Positions 56,301 to 64,000 of a stretch of 64,000 bases of DNA are shown in pieces. The stretch spans positions 689,373,257 to 689,437,256 of the forward strand of contig NC_053391.1 of NCBI RefSeq assembly GCF_905171765.1, read 5' to 3'. Each line of letters opens with the position of its first letter. Position 1 is the first letter of the stretch. The notes below the pieces were generated by a model that did not search any database, was not told the origin of the DNA, and was given only the letters and a program-made list of their open reading frames with translations. Position numbers and translations under genes: made by a program. This DNA comes from Bufo bufo. Taxonomy: Eukaryota; Chordata; Amphibia; Anura; Bufonidae.

Positions 56301-57600
56301 TAAATGTGTGATAGTGGCCAGTTCCAGTGGTGGGTGACGTGAAGCCTGATTCTCTGCTATGACATGAAGACTGATTCTGCGCTGACATAAGGCCAGATTA
56401 TCTGTTACGGGACCTCTCTCTTCTGCCTGGGTGCCTGGGCTTAAATGTGTGACAGTGGCCTGTTCCAGTGGTGGGTGACGTGAAGCCTGATTCTCTGCTA
56501 TGACATGAAGACAGATTCTGTGATGCCATAAGGCCAGATTCTCTGTTACGGGACCTCTCTCCTCTGCCTGGGTGCCTGGGCCTAAATGTGTGACAGTGGC
56601 CTGTTCCAGTGGTGGGTGACGTGAAGCCTGATTCTCTGCTATGACATGAAGACAGATTCTGCGCTGACATAAGGCCAGATTCTCTGTTACGGGACCTCTC
56701 TCCTCTGCCTGGGTGCCTGGGCCTAAATGTGTGACAGTGGCCTGTTCCAGTGGTGGGTGACGTGAAGCCTGATTCTCTGCTATGACATGAAGACAGATTC
56801 TGCGCTGACATAAGGCCAGATTCTCTGTTACGGGACCTCTCTCCTCTGCCTGGGTGCCTGGGCCTAAATGTGTGACAGTGGCCTGTTCCAGTGGTGGGTG
56901 ACGTGAAGCCTGATTCTCTGCTATGACATGAAGACTGATTCTGCGCTGACATAAGGCCAGATTCTCTGTTACGGGACCTCTCTCCTCTGCCTGGGTGCCT
57001 GGGCCTAAATGTGTGACAGTGGCCTGTTCCAGTGGTGGGTGACGTGAAGCCTGATTCTCTGCTATGACATGAAGACTGATTCTGCGCTGACATAAGGCCA
57101 GATTCTCTGTTACGGGACCTCTCTCCTCTGCCTGGGTGCCTGGGCCTAAATGTGTGACAGTGGCCTGTTCCAGTGGTGGGTGACGTGAAGCCTGATTCTC
57201 TGCTATGACATGAAGACTGATTCTGCGCTGACATAAGGCCAGATTCTCTGTTACGGGACCTCTCTCCTCTGCCTGGGTGCCTGGGCCTAAATGTGTGACA
57301 GTGGCCAGTTCCAGTGGTGGGTGACGTGAAGCCTGATTCTCTGCTATGACATGAAGACTGATTCTGCGCTGACATAAGGCCAGATTATCTGTTACGGGAC
57401 CTCTCTCCTCTGCCTGGGTGCCTGGGCCTAAATGTGTGACAGTGGCCTGTTCCAGTGGTGGGTGAAATGAAGCCAGATTCTCTGCTATGGCATGAAGAGA
57501 CTGATTCTCTGCTGACATGAAGCCAGATTCTTTGCTATGGCATGAAGAGACTGATTCTCTGCTGACGTGAAGCCAGATTCTCTGCTATGGGACCTCTGTC
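53355..57600. repeat. 141-bp tandem array, 30 copies, in hAT 3' region
   Basis: I count thirty TGACAGTGGCC landmarks between 53390 and 57438. The unit holds GGGCCTAAATGTGTGACAGT, GTGGTGGGTGACGTGAAGCC and CCAGATTCTCTGTTACGGGA. Most units are 141 bp; some lack 8 bp (GGTGCCTG) and measure 133. Copies are almost identical, with a few recurring variants (TGTGATGCC for TGCGCTGAC; AGACTGATT for AGACAGATT). 141 is 47 codons, so frames of 325-457 codons on minus are repeat translations. Confidence 0.95.
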
Positions 57601-57886
57601 CAATTGATATTGGGTCATTTTTATTTTTTTTATTTTTATTTTTATTCATTTCCCTATCCACATTTGTTTGCAGGGGATTTACCTACATGTTGCTGCCTTT
57701 TGCAGCCCTCTAGCTCTTTCCTGGGCTGTTTTACAGCCTTTTTAGTGCCCAAAAGTTCGGGTCCCCATTGACTTCAATGGGGTTCGGGACGAAGTTCGGT
57801 TCGGGTTCGGATCCCGAACCCGAACATTTCCGGGAAGTTCGGCCGAACTTCTCGAACCCGAACATCCAGGTGTTCGCTCAACTCTA
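57601..57886 (+). other. 3' terminal part of hAT element 3
   Basis: Matches 39340-39581 of element 2 (CCCTATCCACATTTGTTTGC, AAAAGTT[T or C]GGGTCCCC, ATTGACTTCAATGGGGTTC) and ends in the CCCGAAC-rich terminus. Confidence 0.8.
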
Positions 57887-57894
57887 CTCATGAC

Positions 57895-58253
57895 CCAGAG
57901 ACAACTTCAGAAACGACTTACCTGGGCTAAGAAGAACAAGGACTGGACTATTGCTCAGTGCTCCAAAGTCCTGTTTTTGGATGAAAGTAAATTTGTATTT
58001 CATTTAGAAATAAAGGTCCCAGAGTCTGGAGGAAGAGTGGAGAGGGACACAATCCTAGTTGCTTGAAGTCCAGTGTGAAGTTTCCACAGTCAGTGATGGT
58101 TTGGGGAGCCAAGTCATCTCCTAGTGTTGGTCCACTGTGTTATATCAAGTCCAAAGTCGGAGTAGCCGTCTACGTTAAAATTTTATAGCACTTCATGCTT
58201 CCCTCTGCTGACAAGCTTTAAGGAGATGCTGATTCCATTTTCAATCGACCTGG
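57895..58253 (+). pseudogene. Tc1 transposase, catalytic middle part
   Basis: Frames read QLQKRLTWAKKNKDWTIAQC, then VLFLDESKFVF with the first catalytic Asp, then VMVWGAKSSPSVGPLCYIKS and MLPSADKL. Stops interrupt. It continues the frame of 48437-48739 after the hAT. Confidence 0.8.
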
Positions 58254-59030
58254 TGTAGTGCCCTAGAGCAGGGGTACATTTAGAAATTTGTGGACAATTG
58301 CCCCTGTTTCCACTATGCAAAGTTATAAACCTCTTACTTTATTTCGCTTGAAAGGGTTAACTTGCATTGACGTCTACTGTTTAATACTATGTAACTGCAT
58401 TTTATATGTAAGTTGTGATATGTATTGTTCATTTGCACTGTATTTGCACAGCACTCTGGAAAGGGTTAATGAATACTGTGAGACTTTTAGGACTTTGAAT
58501 GAGAAACGGGTGCTTTTCCACAGCCTGTTTTGGAGGGAAAAGGTCAGACTTGTTTACCACAAAAACCAGACAGACTGACCTTTTGCTCTGTTGTTATGTC
58601 TGGAAACTTGTGTCATTGCCATTGAGTATCAATAAAGCTCTAATGTAAGTCTATGAGAGACGGAAAGTGTAACAATGTATCTGTTTGTGCTGAGTTTCTC
58701 CACTGCACCCCTCCCACTAGAAGGAGAGCAGTCAGAGCCCCTAGTGAGAGAGAGAGAGAGGGACAGCTAGCTTAGACCTTTCCTCAGCATTAAACACTTC
58801 TTCTGCCAGGGAGGAGACTGGAGAAGCCAGCCATATGCCTCGCCAGTATTGTTTTGCACCTGAATTCCTCCAGTAAAGAAGCACACTGGTTTACTGCAGA
58901 CCCTGACTCTCTGGACTTATTTCCCATTGGGGTTCACCACACCTTACCATCCCTTCTGGAGAGCAGCAACACGTGACGACACCTCAACCGTATCCGTGGG
59001 GATCCAGAATAGCATTGGGGCCACCCCATA
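58254..59030. mobile_element. Probable solo LTR, 777 bp
   Basis: The insertion starts TGTAGTGCCC and ends CCACCCCATA, flanked by CCTGG (58249-58253) and CCCGG (59031-59035), a 5-bp duplication with one change. It lies between two adjoining parts of the Tc1 transposase. It contains AATAAA near 58630 and no coding domain. The end TA instead of CA and the imperfect duplication leave some doubt. Confidence 0.55.
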
Positions 59031-59035
59031 CCCGG

Positions 59036-59287
59036 CAACTGCCCACACTGACAAAAGTACCAAGACCTGGCTTAATAACCACTGTATCACTGTGCTTGAC
59101 TATCCAGAAAACTCGCCCCATAGAGAGTCTATGAGAGACCCCAGAGCCAGCAATGCAGATGAGCTGAAGGCCGTCATCAAAGCAACCTGGGCTTGCAGAA
59201 TGCCTCAGAAGTGCCACAAGCTGGTCGCCTCCATGACACTCTGCATTGATGCAGTAATTCATGAAGAAGGAGCCCTGACCAAGTACT
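59036..59287 (+). pseudogene. Tc1 transposase, C-terminal part
   Basis: The frame reads KSTKTWLNNHCITVLDYPEN, then NADELKAVIKATWA, CHKLVASM and IDAVIHEEGALTKY, ending at TGA 59287-59289. The third catalytic site (usually SPDLNPIE) is replaced by SPHRESM, so this copy is dead. It joins the frame cut at 58253. Confidence 0.85.
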
Positions 59288-59390
59288 GAGTGCATAAACT
59301 AGACAGACTTTTCAACATTTCTGGATTAAAAAGAAATTTTTTAATTATCTGTAAAGAATAGATCAAGGCAACTGGACTTACTGTATATTT

Positions 59391-59445
59391 CTTGAAAACG
59401 TTTCACTCGTTCTTTCAACGAGCTTTCTCAATTCTGAGTGACTGT
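59391..59445 (-). ncRNA. Degenerate hammerhead-like motif of a Penelope-like remnant
   Basis: On minus a stem GCTCGTT/AACGAGT is followed by GAAACG and TTTTCAAG. The core before the stem reads TTGAGAA instead of CTGAAGA. The layout equals that of the motifs at 6943 and 10372, but core bases are lost. No Penelope coding sequence is next to it. Confidence 0.35.
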
Positions 59446-59465
59446 ACAAGAATTCTCTGGGAATA

Positions 59466-60155
59466 TGTAACGGGGTTCCGAAGGTGCACTCGGTCCCCCA
59501 TTATCCGCAGACCTGTTGCTTAGCTTTGGGAATGTGGATCTGTGTTTGACCTCATTCCCAGGGCGGCTTTACTGCTGGGTGGCTCCCTGCTCCTAAGTCT
59601 GCCTTGAGCGCCGAGCTGATCACTCGGTGCTCAACTGGTTGGTCTGTCGGTCATGTGACGCTGGCCACGTCACATGACCCTGACTCCCCACTATAAATAC
59701 AGGCAGCCTGCTAGTCACAGGTTGCCTGTTAATTTCTAGGTTCCTGGCTATTTGTTGGACTACTGATTACTCACCTGATTCCGTTCCCTGACGAACCTTT
59801 GCCTGCTCCTCCTGTACTGCGCATCCGTCCTGGTATTGTGACCTCGGCTCCCACCTGACTACTCTCTTAGGACTCCTCTGGTACTTCTCTGCTCTCCTGG
59901 TATTTGACCCCGGCTTCTCCTGACCATTCTTTGCTTAACCCTTTTGTACTGCGTAGCTCTCTTGGTTCTGACCCGGTCCGTTCATGTTCTGTATTTTGTC
60001 TTGTCTGTCTTCCCTGCACGTATCCTAAGTTAGGGACTGTCGTCCAGTTGTCCCCTGTCATCAGGACTCGTGAGGCAAGTAGGCAGGGTCAGGGGTGAGG
60101 GTGGAGCACAGTGGTCACTATCCCTCCCCCTGTGTGTGTGGACGCGACCGTTACA
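59466..60155 (+). repeat. 5' LTR of the chromovirus-type element
   Basis: 690 bp, starting TGTAACGGGGTTCC and ending GCGACCGTTACA, so the ends are inverted (TGTAACGG / CCGTTACA). The second LTR is not in the window; the limits rest on the TG...CA ends and on gag starting 28 bp later. Confidence 0.7.
59650..59698 (+). promoter_or_regulatory. LTR promoter: palindrome and TATA box
   Basis: TCATGTGACG and CGTCACATGA (59651-59660, 59669-59678) form an inverted repeat around CTGGCCA. TATAAAT follows at 59692-59698. The position mid-LTR suits a pol II start site shortly after. Binding factor not assigned. Confidence 0.5.
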
Positions 60156-60183
60156 GATTAACAGGCCCACTAACCACTGTATC

Positions 60184-60792
60184 ATGAATCCTCTTACTAC
60201 CCTGACTGACCATGTCTCTAACTTGACACAGATGGTGCAGGAGCTAGGAGAGAAACTCCGTTCTTTTGAGTTAGGGCAAGGTTCTTCCACTCCACTGCCC
60301 TCCAGTCCACATTTTGAACCCCAGATCAAGCTCCCAGAACCCTTTTCTGGAGACCGGAAGAGCTTTCTCTCCTTTAAGGAGAGTTGCAAACTCTACTTCC
60401 GTTTGCGCCCCATGTCCTCCGGCCCCGAGAGCCAACGCGTGGGGATTATCATTTCTCTACTACAGAGTGATCCCCAGGACTGGGCATTTTCGTTACCTCC
60501 TGGGGCCAGTTGTCTAACTTCGGTGGAGGTTTTTTTTCAGGCCCTGGGTACACTCTATGACGAACCAGACAGGGCCCTGGTAGCCGAGACGGCTCTTAGG
60601 GCACTGGTTCAGGGCAATCTCCCTGCGGAGGAGTATTGCACCCAATTCAGACGGTGGTGTGTCCCATCAAGATGGAATGAACCAGCCCTGAAGAGTCAGT
60701 TTAGGTCTGGTCTATCTGATAATTTAAAAGATCTATTAGTCAATTATCAAATTCCTGAGACCTTAGATAATGACCCTAGTTGTCCGACTTGA
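60184..60792 (+). pseudogene. gag of the chromovirus-type element, N-terminal and capsid part
   Basis: The ATG at 60184 starts MNPLTTLTDHVSNLTQM, a likely coiled coil. The capsid region reads IKLPEPFSGDRKSFLSFKE, LLQSDPQDWAFSLPPGA and EEYCTQFRRW, a retrotransposon-gag fold. A frameshift near 60775 ends this frame at 60792; the rest of gag continues in the frame starting at 60770. The frame is open further upstream, but that is LTR. Confidence 0.85.
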
Positions 60793-61804
60793 CAGACGAG
60801 TTAGAGAGAGACGACAAGAACGACAGTTCTGTTCTCAGATGGTGGTCCAGCCAGAGGCCTTTTCCAGGGACAACACTGAGGTCTCCACCGAGGAACCCAT
60901 GCAGGTTGGCATGACCCGGGGTAATCTTCGTTGCAGATGCGGAGAGTGCTTCTACTGTGGAGATCCTAGCCATTGGATCAACAAGTGTCCTAAGACGGTC
61001 CTCTATGACAAGTCTCCTAAGGCAAGACAACCTAAAGACCAGGTACACTCTGATTTTTCTAAATGTAAGCTTTTGGTACCCATAACAATTTCTCTGGGGG
61101 TTAATAAGTGGCCGGGTAAGGCCTTTATTGATTCCGGTTCAGCGGCCAGCTTTATTGACTTTGAGTTTGCTAGTAAATTGGGTATTCCAATGTTTGCTTT
61201 ACCTACACCTATTCATGTCATGGCTATTGATGCTACTCCCCTGATTGGTGGTACGGTGAGGTCATGTACCTCTGAAATTTCTCTGACCGTGGGTGTGTGC
61301 CACTCTGAGAGATGTTCTCTTCTAGTCCTGGAGAACCTACCGGTTGAGGTGGTACTGGGGTTGCCTTGGCTCCGTTTACATAACCCCACAATTGATTGGT
61401 CCAAAGGAGAGTTGGTGAAATGGGGACCTAAGTGTGACTCATGCTTGTCCGTGGTCCAGGCTGGGGTTTCAGTAAGGTCTAATACATTACCCTCTGTTAT
61501 TATAGAATATTCTGATGTGTTCTCGTCCCCTACTCCAGAGGTTCTACCTCCCCATAGACCTTATGATTGCGCCATAGAGCTAATAGTGGGTGCCGAATTT
61601 CCTAAAGGGCGAATTTATAATCTTTCAGGGCCCGAACGCAAGGCTATGGAAGATTATATTAAGGAGAGCCTTGCTAAAGGGCATATTAGACCTTCAGTCT
61701 CTCCTATGGGAGCAGGGTTTTTCTTTGTTAAAAAGAAGGATGGTGGTCTTAGGCCTTGTATTGATTACCGGAGATTAAATAAAATCACTGCCCAAAATAG
61801 ATAA
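60770..61804 (+). pseudogene. gag zinc knuckle, protease and start of reverse transcriptase
   Basis: 344 codons. The zinc knuckle is [15 protein letters not shown]. The protease active site is [13 protein letters not shown], followed by the flap and [15 protein letters not shown] typical of gypsy proteases. Reverse transcriptase begins with [20 protein letters not shown], then [24 protein letters not shown] at 61802-61804, after TAQNR, replaces the usual Tyr codon. Confidence 0.9.
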
Positions 61805-61879
61805 TCTCTCCCATTGATTCTGGATTTATTTAACCAGGTTTTGGGGGCAACCTGGTTTTCCAAGATTGACCTGAAGGGG

Positions 61880-64000
61880 CATACAATCTAATCCGATTCA
61901 AGGAGGGAGATGAATGTAAGACAGCGTTCAATACTCCGATAGGACACTTTGAATATCAGGTGATGCCTTTTGGACTCAGCAATGCCCCAGCTGTGTTCCA
62001 AAACTTAATGAACAATATTCTTAGGAAGTTCTTAGGGAAATTTATTATTGTCTATCTTGACGACATTTCTATATTCTCTCCTGATTTCGAATCTCATGTG
62101 TCTCATGTCAAACAAGTATTAGAGGTGTTGAGGGAGAACCAGCTATCCGCTAAGCAAGAGAAATGTGTCTTTGGTGTACAGGAGATACTGTTTCTAGGGC
62201 ACGTTTTGACTCCTCACGCCTTTAAGATGGATCCTGGTAAGGTTTTAGCAATTAAGGAATGGGTAAGGCCTTCATCCTTAAAGGCTTTACAACGGTTTTT
62301 GGGTTTCGCTAATTACTACCATAAATTTATCATGAATTTTTCTGTAATTGCTAAGCCATTGACCGACCTTACTAAGAAAGGGGCAGATTTGGAGAATTGG
62401 TCTACCAAGGCCATTTCTTCATTTGAAACATTAAAAAAGGCATTTAGTAGCGCTCCCATTCTGATCCAGCCTGATCAGGAGAGACCCTTTATTGTGGAGG
62501 TGGATGCGTCCGAGGACGGCGCAGGAGCAGTCCTTTCACAAGGTCCTGCTAGCCTCACTAACCTGAGACCGTGTGCCTTCTTCTCTAGGAAATTCTCTCC
62601 CACGGAGAGAAACTACGACATAGGGAATAGGGAGCTGCTGGCTATTAAATGGGCATTTGAGAAGTGGAGGCATTTTTTGGAGGGGGGAAGGCATCGAGTA
62701 ACTGTTGTCACTGATCATAAAAACCTAATGTTTCACGAGTCTGCTAAGAGGTTGAATCCCCGACAAGCCCGATGGGCTCTGTTTTTTACCCGTTTTGATT
62801 TCTCCATTACGTTCAGGCCGGGAAGTAAAAATGTGAAGGCAGACGCATTATCTCGGAACTTCCATGCTTTTCAACCCACTGAGACGCCGCCTGAATCTAT
62901 CCTACCAGCAAACATCTTCTCAGCGGCTCTAACCCAGGATTTCTCGGCTCGCATTAAGGCTGAACAACATCTGGCACCGGCATCCACCCCAACAGATAAG
63001 TTATTTGTCCCCGTACAATTTCGTCTCCAGCTGTTGGGTGAGTGTCACGATTCTGCCTTTTGTGGACATCCGGGTGTTGAGGGCACTAAGGATCTGGTTT
63101 CTAGATCCTATTGGTGGCCCACTCTGACCAGGGATGTCAAGTCCTACGTGTCAGCCTGTGAGGTTTGTGCCAGGTCTAAGACACCTAGGACTCACCCTGC
63201 TGGTAACCTACGACCCCTACCCATTCCCAGTAGACCCTGGTCCCATATCTCGATGGACTTTATAACTGACCTACCGCTGGCGGAGGGTAAGACTGTGGTT
63301 TGGGTAGTGGTCGATAGGTTTAGCAAGATGGTTCATTTCATTCCCCTGTCTAAACTTCCGAATGTTAAAACCCTGGCGTCTATTTTTGTGAGAGAGATTG
63401 TTCGTTTACATGGCATCCCGGAAAATATTGTTTCTGACAGGGGTGTACAGTTTGTGTCCAAATTCTGGAGGGCCTTCTGTCAAAGATGTAAAATTTTGTT
63501 GTCTTTTTCTTCCGCCTACCACCCTGAGAGTAATGGGCAGACTGAACGCCTTAATCAGTCTGTGGAACAATTCCTGAGGTTGTATGTTGCTGATGACCAG
63601 CAATTATGGGTCAAATTCCTTCCGTTGGCTGAATTTGCTTTGAATAACCGTGTCAATTCTTCTGCTGGGGTCTCCCCTTTCTTTTGTAACCATGGTTTTC
63701 ATCCCAGTTTTCATTCTGGGTTGTCCGTCTCCTCCTCTAACCCTGAAGCTGATAAACTCTCCTCCGAACTGTGCACAGTTTGGGCCCGGGTTCAATCGAA
63801 CCTAGAAAAGGCTCAAAGTTCTCAAAAACTCAAGGCCGATAGGAGACGTTCAAGGGGGGTGAACTTTCAGGTTGGGGATAAAGTATGGTTGTCCTCCAAG
63901 AATCTATCTCTCAAGGTAGCTTCTAGAAAATTTGCTCCTCGTTTTATTGGACCACATAAGATCACGGAGGTGATTAACCTGGTATCATTTAGGTTGGAGC
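61880..64000 (+). pseudogene. pol of the chromovirus-type element: RT, RNase H, integrase (open to window end)
   Basis: After a one-base loss at about 61877 in KIDLKG, the frame is open for over 700 codons to the edge. RT: GHFEYQVMPFGLSNAPAVFQ, then IIVYLDDISIFSPDF with the YLDD pair. Thumb: QRFLGFANYYHKFIMNF. RNase H: FIVEVDASEDGAGAVLSQ, NRELLAIKWAFEKW, VVTDHKNLMF. Integrase: GHPGVEGTKDLV with CEVCARSK (HHCC), ISMDFITDLP and VVVDRFSKMVHFIPL, IVSDRGVQFVS, SNGQTERLNQSVEQFLR (Asp, Asp, Glu). Listed as a pseudogene because of the two upstream lesions; this part itself looks intact. Confidence 0.9.

Larger units (their letters stand above)
48748..57886 (+). mobile_element. hAT element 3, autonomous type, with satellite
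   Basis: The ends are TAGGGATGAGCGAACCCGAA (48748) and GTTCGCTCAACTCTA (57886), inverted with mismatches. The 8-bp duplication CTCATGAC lies at 48740-48747 and 57887-57894. It contains a promoter region, leader repeats, a transposase with few lesions and a 4.2-kb tandem array in the 3' part. Both ends are rich in CCCGAAC or its mirror. Confidence 0.95.
48136..59355 (+). mobile_element. Tc1/mariner element, split by two insertions
   Basis: The left end is CAGGAGCATCTCAACATATT after TA at 48134-48135. Pieces of one element are 48136-48747, 57887-58253 and 59031 to about 59355. The interruptions are hAT element 3 and a probable solo LTR. The three pieces join in order in the transposase. The right inverted repeat is missing, so the 3' end is truncated near 59355. 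Confidence 0.85.
59466..64000 (+). mobile_element. Chromovirus-type Ty3/gypsy retrotransposon, 5' LTR to integrase
   Basis: The 5' LTR is followed by gag, protease, reverse transcriptase, RNase H and integrase in the normal gypsy order. The element continues beyond the window, so its 3' LTR and target duplication cannot be checked. Integrase C-terminus (KFAPRFIGPHKITEVIN) resembles vertebrate chromoviruses of the Sushi type. The chromodomain, if present, lies outside. Confidence 0.9.

Noticed and set aside
53321..57518. Minus-strand frames of 142 to 457 codons with a 47-residue repeat
   Set aside because: They are translations of the 141-bp tandem array (47 codons per unit) in a hAT 3' region. 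Two frames are open at once.
58288..58578. 96-codon frame in the 58.3-58.6 kb region
   Set aside because: Inside the probable solo LTR, with no recognisable domain.

Overview
The window is eukaryotic, transposon-derived DNA, most likely from an amphibian and probably a frog. I see no host exon, tRNA or rRNA gene that I can support. Nearly every long open frame belongs to a transposon or is a by-product of a tandem repeat. The element mix points to an anuran: hAT elements with GAACCCGAAC-rich ends, TTAA-flanked elements starting CCACCTC, CR1 LINEs, Penelope-like elements, Tc1 elements, Gmr1-like and chromovirus Ty3/gypsy elements, and the ATAGCAACCAATCAGA-type MITE. The species assignment is inference; the element classes are read from the sequence.

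Layout. 1-6.4 kb: old unassigned DNA with MITEs, a G-rich minisatellite, hAT fragments and a decayed gypsy pol. 6.48-10.85 kb: a Penelope-like element built as a giant inverted repeat (arms about 1.73 kb, spacer 862 bp holding a GIY-YIG endonuclease), with target duplication and a hammerhead-like motif in each arm. 11-14.3 kb: an 800-bp duplication and a second, decayed Penelope-like element. 14.66-15.22 kb: a 28-bp minisatellite.

15.2-39.9 kb: a nested stack. A hAT framework (transposase on minus) has received a CR1 LINE (19.35-22.68 kb), a non-autonomous hAT (22.89-33.52 kb, 8-bp duplication) and a second autonomous-type hAT (33.6-39.6 kb). The non-autonomous hAT contains an LTR element (23.83-32.81 kb, 5-bp duplication), which contains a TTAA element (24.52-29.87 kb) made largely of two tandem arrays. 

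39.9-42.4 kb: Tc1 fragments running into a 30-bp minisatellite. 42.47-47.79 kb: a complete-length Gmr1-like gypsy element on minus, with integrase upstream of reverse transcriptase and a SCAN-like capsid. 48.1-59.4 kb: a Tc1 copy split by a third hAT (48.75-57.89 kb, carrying thirty 141-bp repeats) and by a probable solo LTR. 59.47 kb to the end: the 5' LTR, gag and most of pol of a chromovirus-type gypsy element that runs off the window.

All protein-coding regions carry stops or frameshifts. I see no working gene set. The chief interest is how the elements are nested, how tandem arrays arise inside them, and the ribozyme-like, SCAN-like and shared-frameshift details listed in the findings.
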